Shown: piece after piece, positions 16,732-26,246 of the stretch
Numbering within the stretch: position 1 is the first letter of the stretch
How the letters are laid out: the number at the start of each line of letters is the position of its first letter
From: Enterococcus hulanensis
Lineage (GTDB): Bacteria > Bacillota > Bacilli > Lactobacillales > Enterococcaceae
Length of the DNA: 64,000 bases
Assembly: GCF_005405485.1 (NCBI RefSeq)
Contig: NZ_BJED01000012.1
Span: 62,001-126,000 of the forward strand
Direction: 5' to 3'
Position numbers and translations under genes: made by a program
Notes under the pieces: model-generated
The model's input: only the letters and a program-made list of their open reading frames with translations
Database searches by the model: none
What the model was told of the DNA's origin: nothing

Positions 16732-19050
16732 CTAGTCTTTAAGATTTTCAGCAATTTCAATTTTGCCTGCTTGTGCCGTTACGATTCTAGTTGTCAAATA
16801 AGTAACGAGCAGCAGCAAGAGCGGACAACCTAAGTAAATTAGAGGACTGCCGATTAATTGAACACTGACTCCGCCTAAGCCTGCCGATACCAGACCCGAT
16901 ATCGTTTTTCCTAAAGTCATCGCCAAACCTGTGCCCAGCCCAATTCCTATCACTAAAATAGTCAGACTTCTTGCTAAATATTGATTTCTGATTTCCTGAT
17001 TGGTAAGACCAACCGCCTTTAGTGTCGCGATCTCTTTTTTATCCTTGACTAAGAGCAGCTTCATGAACAAGGAGGTGATCAATCCTGTAATCAATACCGC
17101 CACCAGCGAAGCACCGATCGCGACCATCAATAAGGATTGGATCGTGGAGCCGAAAGTTTGATCGCGATACTGTTCGGCATTATTCATTTTGGCAAAAGGT
17201 AAATCTTCCTTATACTGATTCATTTTTTCCGTCAGCTTACTAGGATTCTTTAATTTGATAGAAATATCCGTCCAGATCGTCGGTGTTGTCCGATCTTCAA
17301 AAATGGCCTTCGCTGTTTTACCGCCATTGAATAGATTGGCGTAGATGCCGCAGACGATAAATTTTTCTTCTCGACCTTTGCGAATCAAAATGATCGGATC
17401 GCCAATTTTTTTATTATACTCATCCGCATTAATCGTCGATAAGGCAATCTCGTTGATTCTACGAGGTGCGTGGCCCTTCAAATAATTAACTGGGAATTTC
17501 TGATGATTTCCTAATTCGACTGACAGCACACCATTTTCCATGCCCGCTTCCTTGACATCAAAGTTTTTCGTTGAGATTTTACTGTACATTTCAACATCCG
17601 GGTCATTTGCCAAATAGTCTTCGATTTTATCCTGATTCTCAACACTGTTGGTCGACTGATACAAGCTGGTGGCAATATCGATTTTATGACTGAAGCCGAG
17701 GCTTTCCACAAATTCTTCCGAGGAGGCTGTGTGATAGACCAGCGCTGGAACGATCATAATAAAGGTAGATATTATGAAGACCAGCAGCATCGTCAAATAG
17801 ATTTTTTTTCGATTCATGATATCGATGATCCCGATTCGTGTGTCAGTAGAGAAACATGCTAAGCGACGAAGATTAAAACGTGTCTTCGTATTGACCTTCT
17901 CATTGGCTCCGCTGAAACGGATTGCTTCAACGGCAGAGATTTTTTTGAAGCGATTCAAAAGAACATACACATAAGCAATCATTAAGAGCATGACTGCCAG
18001 CACACCCGCGACAGCTAAAATCCAGCTTAGTCCTTCATTCTTGCTTTCGCCCATGAAAAGCTTGATATTTTTTAACAGCAGATAACTTAGCGGAAGCGAG
18101 ATCAAATAACCTAACAAGCTGCCGATTATGGAGATCGCCGCGTATTTTGCCAGATAAATTTTCTTGATTGCTTTTAATTGCAGACCAATTGCTTTCATTA
18201 CACCGATTTCCTTATAATCTTCTTCGATCTTGGCCAGCAGCGTGAAACGAATACACATAAAGGTCATTAGAACTACTAGCAAACTAATCAATAAAAGAAT
18301 TCCGATCATGATTCCGTCAGACATGGCATTGCCTAATTTGAATAAGCGATGTGTTCCGCTTGGTCCGTTGACCTCTAAGCCGGCTTTTTGATACGCGGCC
18401 TCAAACTGATTCAGTTTGCTGGGGTCCTTTAAGCGAAACTGAATGATGTATTCCAGTTTTCCCTTAAAAAAAAGTTCGTCATAGTCTGTTTGATGAAGTA
18501 AAAAACGCTTTGACCCAGCCATTTGCGAATTCATCGTGCCATCACGTAAAAATCCATTGATCGTAAATGTCTTTCCGGCGATCTTCGCCTTGTCACCGAT
18601 TTTGGCTAATCCCTGCTTTTTGAACATTACTGGAACATACAGCTCTCCCGGCTTCGGTTGAATAGGTTGATTTTCCATATCCAAGAAATAATCAAGATTT
18701 TTACTTTGAACAGCCAGTCCGTTATCCTCCACACTGTCTGCCAAACTATGGTCTCCAAGTTCGATATCCGAACCGTTTAAATTTAAAAACTCCGCCACTT
18801 CATAGGTCGCTACATTTCCATTTGCTTCGACAAATTTTGCCAGCCGTTCTCTGTCTACCTCACCAGTGTGCATCTGCATATAATGAGGTGATTGGGATTT
18901 TTCCATCAGCGTATCAATGGACCCAGCCAAATTAACACTCAAAATCGTTGCTAAGGCCACTAACAACGCAGCTACAGTAATGAACAAAGTAGTGATTATC
19001 GTAATCAACTTTCTTTCCCTTACATCATTTTTTATAATCTTTCGATACAT
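16732..19050 (-). CDS. ABC transporter permease, two FtsX domains
   Basis: 772 residues with an N-terminal helix (about 17-40), a first extracytoplasmic region (50-250), three helices near 250-390, a further helix (about 420-440), a second external region and three C-terminal helices near 640-760. This is the duplicated FtsX plan of MacB/Vex-like permeases that move peptides or lipoproteins, or act mechanically in the envelope. Cytosolic repeats EIGVMKAIGLQ and EIATLKAVGLTNQEIR mark the two coupling helices. First gene of an operon with its ATPase, a response regulator and a histidine kinase. ATG is preceded by AGGAGTG. Antimicrobial peptide defence is a plausible but unproven role. Confidence 0.93.
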   Translation of the reverse strand: MYRKIIKNDVRERKLITIITTLFITVAALLVALATILSVNLAGSIDTLMEKSQSPHYMQMHTGEVDRERLAKFVEANGNVATYEVAEFLNLNGSDIELGDHSLADSVEDNGLAVQSKNLDYFLDMENQPIQPKPGELYVPVMFKKQGLAKIGDKAKIAGKTFTINGFLRDGTMNSQMAGSKRFLLHQTDYDELFFKGKLEYIIQFRLKDPSKLNQFEAAYQKAGLEVNGPSGTHRLFKLGNAMSDGIMIGILLLISLLVVLMTFMCIRFTLLAKIEEDYKEIGVMKAIGLQLKAIKKIYLAKYAAISIIGSLLGYLISLPLSYLLLKNIKLFMGESKNEGLSWILAVAGVLAVMLLMIAYVYVLLNRFKKISAVEAIRFSGANEKVNTKTRFNLRRLACFSTDTRIGIIDIMNRKKIYLTMLLVFIISTFIMIVPALVYHTASSEEFVESLGFSHKIDIATSLYQSTNSVENQDKIEDYLANDPDVEMYSKISTKNFDVKEAGMENGVLSVELGNHQKFPVNYLKGHAPRRINEIALSTINADEYNKKIGDPIILIRKGREEKFIVCGIYANLFNGGKTAKAIFEDRTTPTIWTDISIKLKNPSKLTEKMNQYKEDLPFAKMNNAEQYRDQTFGSTIQSLLMVAIGASLVAVLITGLITSLFMKLLLVKDKKEIATLKAVGLTNQEIRNQYLARSLTILVIGIGLGTGLAMTLGKTISGLVSAGLGGVSVQLIGSPLIYLGCPLLLLLVTYLTTRIVTAQAGKIEIAENLKD

Positions 19051-19258
19051 CGTGTATCACTCCTAATCCTTAATCAGATTTCCTATCTCTACTATAAAAA
19101 AGGAGTATTTCTCGAATGTACGAGAAGTATTAACCTAATATTAAACTTGCTGATTGGATGATTTTTCAGCTTAGCAGCTAGAAATCAGACCGAGGCAAGC
19201 TTTCAAGTGATGAATAGTCTCCAAAATAAAAAAAGTGACTTATTTCTCTCTTTTCTAC

Positions 19259-19286
19259 TTGATTTTTCTTTTTTGTGTGATATATT
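19259..19286 (+). promoter_or_regulatory. probable promoter for DUF3796/XRE genes
   Basis: TTGATT (19259-19264) and TATATT (19281-19286) with 16 bp between them; a partly symmetrical GTGATATATTTATCTCAC (19277-19294) covers the -10 and could be an operator for the small XRE protein encoded downstream. Confidence 0.5.
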
Positions 19287-19328
19287 TATCTCACGGAGTG
19301 ACAAATATGTATCATTGGAGGAGTTAAG

Positions 19329-19973
19329 ATGTCAAAGAAAAAAATTAGAAATTTAGTTGTTTCGGGAATTGGTTGCGTGATTGTTTTAGTGTTGGCTACA
19401 GTCCATTCGGTTTTATACAATGAGAGCCGCTTGGTAAAACCAACCGTTGTCTCTGAATATGTTTTTCGTCCGCAGGATCTGCCAATGTGGATTGCGTTAG
19501 TAGTAACGATTGTCTACGTAATCTATTTAGTAGTGACACTTTTTAGAGTAGTTTGGCGCAACAAGTCTCTGGAAAAGCACCACACCAGAAGAATTCACCC
19601 GATGCTTGGTCTCAGCGGATTTGCTGGCTTTTTGGGGCTGATCGGTTTTTGGACCTATCAGGAATTTGGTATTATTTATCCTTGCTTTGCCTTTGTATTC
19701 TTCGGCTTTTTCGGCTTTTACTTTGAAGGAAAATTATCGGATACTTTAAAAGATGAGCTTTACGAGGAAAATGAAAAAAAGGCGGAGCTAAAGGCCTACA
19801 AAATTGGGTTCATTCTACTATTCTTAACTATTTGGCTGATTGGCGGCGGGATGCTGGCCTGGAATCTTGAATGGTGTGCGATCTTTATGTTAAGCTCAAT
19901 GTCGATGATCTTTGGAATTGTTTTATTCCTTAGCAAATACTTCTTATATCGATTTGAAACCGAGGCTGGATAG
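19329..19973 (+). CDS. DUF3796-like membrane protein
   Basis: 214 residues with two N-terminal helices (about 8-26 and 50-72), a GLSGFAGFLGLIGFW helix (near 95-112), a phenylalanine-rich helix IYPCFAFVFFGFFGFYF and two more near 155-205. The repeated L-G-F-x-G-F pattern is characteristic of the DUF3796 family of enterococci and other Firmicutes; function unknown. ATG follows GGAGGAG. The stop codon directly abuts the start of an XRE regulator gene, a conserved pairing in which the regulator probably controls the membrane protein. Confidence 0.8.
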   Translation: MSKKKIRNLVVSGIGCVIVLVLATVHSVLYNESRLVKPTVVSEYVFRPQDLPMWIALVVTIVYVIYLVVTLFRVVWRNKSLEKHHTRRIHPMLGLSGFAGFLGLIGFWTYQEFGIIYPCFAFVFFGFFGFYFEGKLSDTLKDELYEENEKKAELKAYKIGFILLFLTIWLIGGGMLAWNLEWCAIFMLSSMSMIFGIVLFLSKYFLYRFETEAG

Positions 19974-20177
19974 ATGAATGTAAAATTCGAATGTCATTTA
20001 AAAAAGTATCGAACGTTGAAGGGTCTCACACAGGAACAACTCGCTGATTTAGTGGGGGTACGGCGAGAAACAATCATGCGTCTGGAAAAGGCTCAGTACA
20101 ACCCTTCCCTGAAACTCGCATTAGACATTGCGAAGGTCGTTGAGACCCCTGTAACAGAATTATTTATTTTCGAATAG
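19974..20177 (+). CDS. small XRE-family transcriptional regulator
   Basis: 67 residues consisting of a single helix-turn-helix: [50 protein letters not shown], ending in TELFIFE. This matches short Cro/XRE regulators of the YozG/HTH_3 kind. Its ATG comes immediately after the TAG of the membrane protein gene (TAGATG), so the two are translationally coupled. Likely regulates its own operon. Confidence 0.92.
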   Translation: MNVKFECHLKKYRTLKGLTQEQLADLVGVRRETIMRLEKAQYNPSLKLALDIAKVVETPVTELFIFE

Positions 20178-20181
20178 CAAG

Positions 20182-20222
20182 AAGCAGAGTAAAAGATACA
20201 TATTTTTTACTCTGCTTTTTTC
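20182..20222 (+). terminator. Rho-independent terminator
   Basis: AAGCAGAGTAAAA pairs with TTTTACTCTGCTT, followed by TTTTT; located just after the XRE stop codon. Confidence 0.9.
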
Positions 20223-20241
20223 ATTTTATTATTAATAGGTT

Positions 20242-21099
20242 TTATTTGATTGAGCCAATCAAGAGAATTCCCGCTGCAATTAACGCAGCGCCCAAACTGA
20301 TTATCTGCAATTCTTTTCTTGTTTTTCGAACTTTTAGAATAATCAAGCCAGCGTAGATCGAAATTAAAACAGCTAGTTGCGAAAAAGTAAAACTTTTGGC
20401 TACTCCAATGATTGGAATGGTAAGAAACAAACTGATATTTGCCGCACTCCAAGCTATTCCTGTACCAAAGTTTTTTCTTACTTGCTGGTAATTTGTCTCC
20501 TCACGTTTTGAAAATGATAATGCAATCGATGAGAACCACATACCCAGAGATTGCGGAAATAGAACTTCTGCTCCGCTAGCCTGAAAAGCCTGCGGTAAAG
20601 TCACATAGATCGTTAAAGCGAAAGAGGATAGTAATAAACAAACGATAGCTTTGCCTTTTTTTGCTGTGTGCTGCTGATTTTCTCTCTTTTTTTCTAAATA
20701 AGAAGTTAAGATAATCCCTAAAATGATTAATAGTATCCCGCTCATTCCGACCCCGACCATTTTCATATTTGACCATTCTTTAAAAAATACGGCCGCAATA
20801 AAAGTCGTTCCGATTAATTGAGTCCCATTGGAAATCGGCATAGCTTCGGAGACTGGCAGTAATTGTAATGAAGAGAATTGCAGATATTGCCCTATCGACC
20901 AAAAACACCCAGAGAAAAATGCTGCTGCAAAGTGAAGCCAACCGTAAGATGGCTGTACGAACAGAGTAAAGAGTATGCCCATTACTAAAGCCATCGACGT
21001 TGTTCCTAAAAGCTGATTGATTGGTCGGGCATTAGTGAGTTTTGCGATGATTGGCATAAACCCCCAACCCAAAGCGGGTAACAGATACAAAATTGCCAT
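20242..21099 (-). CDS. GRP-family (GlcU/RbsU-like) sugar uptake transporter
   Basis: 285 residues with about ten hydrophobic helices and no soluble domain. The start LLPALGWGFMPIIAKLT and the segments SIGQYLQFSSLQLLPVSEAMPISNGTQL and GTTFIAAVFFKEW are typical of the glucose/ribose porter family of the drug/metabolite superfamily. These import glucose, ribose or related sugars by proton symport in Bacillus and lactic bacteria. ATG follows GGAGAT. It stands alone between the XRE unit and the PTS operon; co-regulation with the PTS is possible but not shown. Confidence 0.88.
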   Translation of the reverse strand: MAILYLLPALGWGFMPIIAKLTNARPINQLLGTTSMALVMGILFTLFVQPSYGWLHFAAAFFSGCFWSIGQYLQFSSLQLLPVSEAMPISNGTQLIGTTFIAAVFFKEWSNMKMVGVGMSGILLIILGIILTSYLEKKRENQQHTAKKGKAIVCLLLSSFALTIYVTLPQAFQASGAEVLFPQSLGMWFSSIALSFSKREETNYQQVRKNFGTGIAWSAANISLFLTIPIIGVAKSFTFSQLAVLISIYAGLIILKVRKTRKELQIISLGAALIAAGILLIGSIK

Positions 21100-21168
21100 G
21101 ATATCTCCTAAATTATAAAGTTTCTGCTCAAGAAAAGACTGAGCATTTACCCAGTCTTTGTATTTGAG

Positions 21169-21627
21169 CTAAAATTTGAATAGTTCATCCTGTAAGGTTA
21201 CGTTTTGATTTTCCTTCATTAGCTCCCCTTTGGTCATTTCAGGGAAAACCACGATGATTGTCGCGTCCTTTTCTGCTTTTTCCAATTGCGACAAATCTAT
21301 AGAAGCCAGCAATGTTCCTGTTTTTACCTTCTGCCCTTGTACGACTTTGATTGAAAATGGCCGTCCTTTAAGCTCCACTGTATCTAAGCCCATATGGATC
21401 AGTAATTTTTCTCCAGTTTTACTTTCAATTGTTATCGCATGCAGTGTTGGGAAAATGCTCTCAACCACTCCTTCAATCGGCGCATAGACATTGCCGTCAT
21501 GCTGACTTATCGCGTAGCCCTCACCCATCATCTTTGAGGAGAAAACCTCGTCTTTTACTGCTTCCAAAGGCAGAACGTGTCCATTCGCAACAGATTTCAG
21601 AACTTTCTTTGTTTTAAAAAAGAGCAT
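21169..21627 (-). CDS. PTS glucose-type IIA component
   Basis: 152 residues, a free-standing EIIA of the glucose class. The phosphorylated histidine is H78 in LLIHMGLDT and the partner histidine is H63 in TLHAITI; DGNVYAPIEG is the usual beta-sheet start. It phosphorylates the IIB domain of the IIBC protein encoded two genes upstream, which lacks its own IIA. Last gene of the operon; AGAGGTGATG precedes the ATG. Confidence 0.95.
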   Translation of the reverse strand: MLFFKTKKVLKSVANGHVLPLEAVKDEVFSSKMMGEGYAISQHDGNVYAPIEGVVESIFPTLHAITIESKTGEKLLIHMGLDTVELKGRPFSIKVVQGQKVKTGTLLASIDLSQLEKAEKDATIIVVFPEMTKGELMKENQNVTLQDELFKF

Positions 21628-21640
21628 CTTCTCATCACCT

Positions 21641-22969
21641 CTAGACTAATTCTGGCCAGTATTCTTTGTTGGCCTCGATCATTTCATCTAAAACTTTTTT
21701 AGCCACTCTAGCATTTGGAATGGTTTGATTTAACGTAAATGCTTGCAGCGCTTTTTGATATGAGCCTTCAAAATAAGCATCAACCAATAATTTTTCGGCT
21801 GCTACTTGAGCTTCCATCAATCCTTTGTGGAAGTCGCAAATAGGTTCTCTTAATGAAATTGGTTCAACCCCGGTCGCACCAACGTAGGCAGGCACTTCCA
21901 CCACAGCATCTGGACGCAAGTTTGGAATGGCTCCTTGATTAGGGACAATCAGCATAAAGCGTCGACGTTCATCATTTAACAGCGAAGTCGCCATATCGAC
22001 AATGTATTGTCCATGTTCACCGAAGTTGAAGTTCAGAACATCCTCTGTCGCTCCGTTCCGAATTTTTTCAGCCATTTCTTTAGTATTCTTTTCTCTGCCC
22101 TCCATAACCATATTGGCGCGAGTATAGTTTTTATCAGATTTCTCGACAACCATATCTGGATAAAGGTAATATTCCAAATAATTGTTTGGAATGTTTTGTG
22201 GGAAGTTCTTCGTGATTACCGACATCATACTGAATGCTTCTTGCCAAGTTTTGTCTCCCGCGTTGAAATCAGCCACCTGCATCTCTTGTGTAGTCAGCTT
22301 TTCAATAATTTCAGGCATGACATCTCTTTTTAATTCTTTGTCGTAGATAGATGTGTACCAGCCAAAATGGTTCAATCCATAATACGTTGGAATCCAATTT
22401 TTCCGATTATAACCATAATTAACCGCAATCGTTTCTTCTATCGAAATGGTCATGTCGCATGCATTGATCATTTTTGCTTTTGGATATTGTCGGCGTACAG
22501 CTTCTGAAACGATGGATTCAGGATTTGTATAATTCAAAATCCATGCCTCCGGTGCATATTTTTGTACATAGCCTACAATTTCCAAGAGGCCACCCATTGA
22601 CCGCATTCCGTAAGCAAATCCTCCCAAGCCGCAGGTTTCTTGACCTACTAAACCATGACTCAACGGAATTTTTTCATCTTTTTCACGCATCTTCATACCG
22701 CCAACGCGAATTTGCGAGAAAATGAAGTCACAACCTGTAAAAGCTGTCTCTGGATCTTCAGTTGAAGATATAATTACGTCTTTAAAGCCTTCTTTTTTCA
22801 GCATGTATTGAATGATCAAATACATATCAGCATTTCTTTTGGCGTCAATATCATACAAGCGAATTTCTGAAAGCGGTAAGCGATCCGCATTGTTTAAAAC
22901 TGCTTGAATAATTCCTGGCGTATAAGTACTTCCTCCGCCAGCAATCGTGATAATTTGTTTTTTAGTCAT
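21641..22969 (-). CDS. GH4 6-phospho-glycosidase, probably 6-phospho-alpha-glucosidase
   Basis: 442 residues, glycoside hydrolase family 4. An NAD-binding start (IITIAGGGSTYTPG) is followed by VGQETCGLGGFAYGMRS, NYTNPESIVSEA, the metal and substrate motif NACDM with its cysteine, and GLNHFGWY with the second metal ligand. The CDM form is that of 6-phospho-alpha-glucosidases (MalH/GlvA), whereas beta-specific enzymes have CN-type motifs; the following residue is T rather than the usual P. These enzymes need NAD and Mn(II) and cleave phosphorylated disaccharides delivered by the PTS. Encoded between the IIBC and IIA genes. Confidence 0.9.
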   Translation of the reverse strand: MTKKQIITIAGGGSTYTPGIIQAVLNNADRLPLSEIRLYDIDAKRNADMYLIIQYMLKKEGFKDVIISSTEDPETAFTGCDFIFSQIRVGGMKMREKDEKIPLSHGLVGQETCGLGGFAYGMRSMGGLLEIVGYVQKYAPEAWILNYTNPESIVSEAVRRQYPKAKMINACDMTISIEETIAVNYGYNRKNWIPTYYGLNHFGWYTSIYDKELKRDVMPEIIEKLTTQEMQVADFNAGDKTWQEAFSMMSVITKNFPQNIPNNYLEYYLYPDMVVEKSDKNYTRANMVMEGREKNTKEMAEKIRNGATEDVLNFNFGEHGQYIVDMATSLLNDERRRFMLIVPNQGAIPNLRPDAVVEVPAYVGATGVEPISLREPICDFHKGLMEAQVAAEKLLVDAYFEGSYQKALQAFTLNQTIPNARVAKKVLDEMIEANKEYWPELV

Positions 22970-22983
22970 TGTCTACTTCCTTT

Positions 22984-24399
22984 CTATTGCTCCAATAATT
23001 TATTAAATTCTGCCATTACATAAGTGACTTCTAATCCAATAATGACTTGGTAATTTTTTTCTGTCGGTTTAATTACACCGCTAACCCCTAATTGTTTAAT
23101 GCGCTGTTCATCAACAATCGATGGATTCTCAACTTCGACTCTTAAACGCGTATTACAACTGAAGGCATCAGAAACATTTTCCGCTCCTCCGAAAGCCTGC
23201 AGCATTTTTTTCGCCATGTATTCATAATTTTTACTAGCTAAATCTAATTCTTTTTCTTCTTCGACTGCTTCTGTTCCATATTCTGTTGCCGCTTCTCTTC
23301 CTAATGTTGAAATATTACGTTTCTTAATTAAATAGTAGAAAGTGAAATAATACAGTGCGAAGAAGACGAGTCCGATTGGAATGATCAGAATAGCATTGGT
23401 CGCTATCCTAAAATTAATCAGGTAATCAACGATACACGCACCGAAAGTAAAGCCGATTCGAATGTTTAACAAGTAACAGACGATCCCCGCTAATCCGGCA
23501 AAAGCTGCGTGAACAACGTACAGCATTGGCGAAATAAACATGAAACTAAATTCCACAGGCTCTGTAATGTTTGAGATAAACGATGTCGCCGCACCACTAC
23601 CCATGATTCCTTTGACCATCTCTTTGTTTTCTTTGAATGCCGCACGATAGATCGCTAAACAGATAGCCGGTACACCAAACATCATGACTACGAAAAATCC
23701 TGATAAGAAAAGTCCAGCTTGCGGATCGCCGTTGATGAAACGAGTCATTTCACCTCGGAATACTTCTCCGCTGGGTGAAGTGTAACTACCTAGGTCGTAG
23801 TAAACATAAGTATTCAACACATGATGAAGTCCAAAAGGAATCAGCAAACGATTCAAGAACATGAAAATTCCGACACCAAAAGCCCCCATATTCACTAACA
23901 ATCTGGCAAAGCTATCAATTCCAGCTTGAGCGAACGGCCATAAGATACCAAAAACGACCGAGGTAATAGTTTGCAAGATCATGACCATCGTCAAGGGGAA
24001 CTTCTCACCAGCAAAGTAAGAAAACACCATCGGCAGTTTCTGTTCTTTGAAACGGTTGTAGGTCCAAGCTGCGATCAGCCCTGATATGATCCCGCCGAAT
24101 ATTCCCATATTGACAGCCGGATTCATGATCTCTAAGCCTTTTTTCAAAGTGGCAATCGCTAGGAATCCTGTAAGTGCCGGAATTCCCTTGTCCTTCGTCT
24201 TCGCAAATCCAATCGTTACACCAATCGCAAATAGAATATCCAAATTCCCAAATACAGCATTTCCGGCTGCTCCAATCACTGGGATATTCAACATATCGTC
24301 AGCTGAAAGGCGCATGATCAAGCCGGCCAATGGCATTGCAGCCACAGGCAGCAGCATCGCTCTACCTAATTTTTGTATGTTTGCTTTAAAAGTTGACAT
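22984..24399 (-). CDS. PTS IIBC component, glucose family, alpha-glucoside/maltose type
   Basis: 471 residues. The IIC part (about 1-380, around ten helices) carries GLHHVLNTYVYYDLG and FISNITEPVEFSFMF, the substrate-site motifs of the glucose superfamily. A cytosolic linker leads to the IIB domain (about 395-471) with phospho-acceptor C415 in CNTRLRVEV. Missing IIA is supplied by the gene at 21169. Its similarity to MalX/GlvC-type permeases and the GH4 neighbour suggest an alpha-glucoside such as maltose or an isomer. ATG follows AAGGAGGAG. Confidence 0.93.
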   Translation of the reverse strand: MSTFKANIQKLGRAMLLPVAAMPLAGLIMRLSADDMLNIPVIGAAGNAVFGNLDILFAIGVTIGFAKTKDKGIPALTGFLAIATLKKGLEIMNPAVNMGIFGGIISGLIAAWTYNRFKEQKLPMVFSYFAGEKFPLTMVMILQTITSVVFGILWPFAQAGIDSFARLLVNMGAFGVGIFMFLNRLLIPFGLHHVLNTYVYYDLGSYTSPSGEVFRGEMTRFINGDPQAGLFLSGFFVVMMFGVPAICLAIYRAAFKENKEMVKGIMGSGAATSFISNITEPVEFSFMFISPMLYVVHAAFAGLAGIVCYLLNIRIGFTFGACIVDYLINFRIATNAILIIPIGLVFFALYYFTFYYLIKKRNISTLGREAATEYGTEAVEEEKELDLASKNYEYMAKKMLQAFGGAENVSDAFSCNTRLRVEVENPSIVDEQRIKQLGVSGVIKPTEKNYQVIIGLEVTYVMAEFNKLLEQ

Positions 24400-24417
24400 T
24401 TTTTTCTCCTCCTTAGG

Positions 24418-25182
24418 CTATATATCTTTGTATGTTGCTAACTCAATCAAACAATCCCTCTTAACCTGTTGTGCGAACTCTGAATGAATCAAAAATTCTA
24501 CTTGATTGATTCTTGGATACACAAAACTCGATCCATTCAACAATTCTTGATCAAGATAAGCAGTGTGGCACATGATCTCGATCGATTTCTTTTCACGTAA
24601 AACTGACAATAAATCCTCCAAATATTCTTCAATAGAACAATCAATTTGCCGCTTCTCGAGAATCGTTTCTCCAACATCATCAAAATATGGTTCAAAATAA
24701 TCTACGTGTCGAACTTCGTTTTTTTTCTCAAAATTTCCTCGAACCGGCAAATCATATTTTTTCGCCAACGCGATGACTACTTCTTGATTCATTCCAAAAG
24801 TATGTGTGTGATGATGGCTGTCTAAGTGAGTTGGAATTATTCCCGCTCGATAAACCTTTTGAATCTGTGCATTCCATTCTTGATAAAGTTGATCGCTGTC
24901 TACTTCAAAAGGTTGCGTATAAAAAGATAAGTGCTTAAAACTGTCACCAGCCATTAAACTATCCACATTTTTTAACAGCGGCTTGCCGCATGTCAGCGTC
25001 AAATGAACACCCACACCTAAATCAGGCAGCTCCCTTTTCAGCTTTACCGCATGGTCAAATCCTGGCATGTTCGCCATTAAAGTGGTTGAAGTTAAGATTC
25101 CACGTTGATAGGCATCCGCAATGCCATAATTCACACCATAGCTGTAGCCAAAGTCATCTGAATTGAATATTGCTTTCCCCAT
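24418..25182 (-). CDS. ChbG/YdjC-family carbohydrate deacetylase
   Basis: 254 residues with the family metal site: NSDDFGYSYGVN near the start (D9/D10 ligands), GVGVHLTLTCGKPL and HLDSHHHTHTFG. ChbG-type enzymes remove an acetyl group from phosphorylated N-acetylated disaccharides such as chitobiose-6-P before glycosidase cleavage. Its position as first enzyme gene of an alpha-glucoside-type PTS operon suggests that the imported sugar is acetylated or that a GlcNAc-containing disaccharide is handled. It follows a RAT/terminator switch at 25205-25285. Confidence 0.92.
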   Translation of the reverse strand: MGKAIFNSDDFGYSYGVNYGIADAYQRGILTSTTLMANMPGFDHAVKLKRELPDLGVGVHLTLTCGKPLLKNVDSLMAGDSFKHLSFYTQPFEVDSDQLYQEWNAQIQKVYRAGIIPTHLDSHHHTHTFGMNQEVVIALAKKYDLPVRGNFEKKNEVRHVDYFEPYFDDVGETILEKRQIDCSIEEYLEDLLSVLREKKSIEIMCHTAYLDQELLNGSSFVYPRINQVEFLIHSEFAQQVKRDCLIELATYKDI

Positions 25183-25204
25183 TTTTTCCTTCCTTTCTTT
25201 TTTA

Positions 25205-25285
25205 TACTAAAAATAGACGCAACCTAATGAGCACAGAATTTTTCTCTGTGGTTCAAAAGGTTGCGCCTACCTAATAGTTACGCCC
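25205..25285 (-). promoter_or_regulatory. second RAT antiterminator overlapping a terminator, before the deacetylase gene
   Basis: On the minus strand GGGCGTAACTATTAGGTAGG...CAACCT (25258-25285) matches the ribonucleic antiterminator consensus of the BglG/LicT family. Its 3' end GGCGCAACCT is also the 5' arm of a terminator whose other arm AGGTTGCGTC lies at 25216-25225, with an inner CACAGA/TCTGTG hairpin and a T-rich tail. Binding of the LicT-like protein would prevent termination. Confidence 0.9.
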
Positions 25286-25287
25286 TA

Positions 25288-26109
25288 TTATTGAATTCTT
25301 GCTAAATGGATCGCCAGATAAATGACCTCATTTTCTTGAACGTCCAATTGGAATTTCTCTTCAATCATTTTCTTGATCGCTAGTGCTGTTTGGTACGGCT
25401 GACTTTTTCTAAACGTATTGGTGAAAAAGCCAATATTTTCCGTTGGCAATTCTTCCTTATAAATTAAGCGTTTTACTAAAAACTTAATATGGATCATCAT
25501 ACGATGATAAGTCAAGGAATCCTTATCGAATTGGTAGCCATGAGTCTTCTCTAAATCCTGTAAAATCATCTTCGTCAGTTCTAAAATCTTCAAACTATTT
25601 AAACTATTGCGTTCGCCCAACTCTGCATTGATAATATGCATTGTGATAAATCCAACCTCATTCGCACCTAATTCCGTGTTATAACGCTGATTGATTAGAG
25701 CAACTACTTCATTCGCAGTCTCATATTCATCAGGATACAACAGCTTCATTTCCGGCAACATGATGGCTGACACTTGACTATCTTCTTTTTGCCGCTGGAT
25801 CGCAAAATAGATATGGTCTGTCAATGCAATATAGATATTCGAGTCTAAAGGAGACTTGATCCTCTTTGAAATAAACTGAATAATCTCTTCCGAAAAATCT
25901 ATAAACTCAATCGGAATTTGTGCTGCCATTTCACTAAACATTTTTGTTTTTTCTTTAGAATCTAAAGTAAAAAATTTATCTGCAAGAGTTGGATCAAATG
26001 TTTGATTGACGACGGCAGAAAAACCAATTCCTTTGCCCATCGCAATTTTTTCGATTCCCTCATCATCAATTAGCACCACATTATGGTTGATCTTTTTAAC
26101 AACCTTCAT
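25288..26109 (-). CDS. BglG/LicT-family transcriptional antiterminator
   Basis: 273 residues: N-terminal CAT RNA-binding domain (about 1-56; MKVVKKINHNVVLIDDEG and IAMGKGIGF are the RNA contact region), then PRD1 (about 65-170, with DHIYFAI) and PRD2 (about 175-273, with HIKFLVKRLIY and ending EVIYLAIHLARI). Phosphorylation on PRD histidines by HPr activates and by the cognate IIB inactivates, so induction follows sugar import. Two RAT sites, one before and one after its gene, show that it controls itself and the PTS operon. Confidence 0.96.
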   Translation of the reverse strand: MKVVKKINHNVVLIDDEGIEKIAMGKGIGFSAVVNQTFDPTLADKFFTLDSKEKTKMFSEMAAQIPIEFIDFSEEIIQFISKRIKSPLDSNIYIALTDHIYFAIQRQKEDSQVSAIMLPEMKLLYPDEYETANEVVALINQRYNTELGANEVGFITMHIINAELGERNSLNSLKILELTKMILQDLEKTHGYQFDKDSLTYHRMMIHIKFLVKRLIYKEELPTENIGFFTNTFRKSQPYQTALAIKKMIEEKFQLDVQENEVIYLAIHLARIQ

Positions 26110-26170
26110 CGTTGCACCGATCCTCTCTGTAGAATACTTTGAACCGTTGTTCTAAATCCTTTAAAACAAC

Positions 26171-26229
26171 AAAAAACGACCTAAGGAAAGTGTCTTTCCT
26201 AGGTCGTGCCTAATTTAATAGTAACACCC
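26171..26229 (-). promoter_or_regulatory. first RAT antiterminator with overlapping terminator in the antiterminator gene leader
   Basis: GGGTGTTACTATTAAATTAGG...CGACCT on the minus strand (26201-26229) is a RAT element; the last bases ACGACCTA form the 5' arm of the terminator ACGACCTAGGAAAG / CTTTCCTTAGGTCGT followed by TTTTTTG (26171-26207). Autogenous control of the antiterminator gene. Confidence 0.92.
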
Positions 26230-26246
26230 TTTTTATTTACACGCTT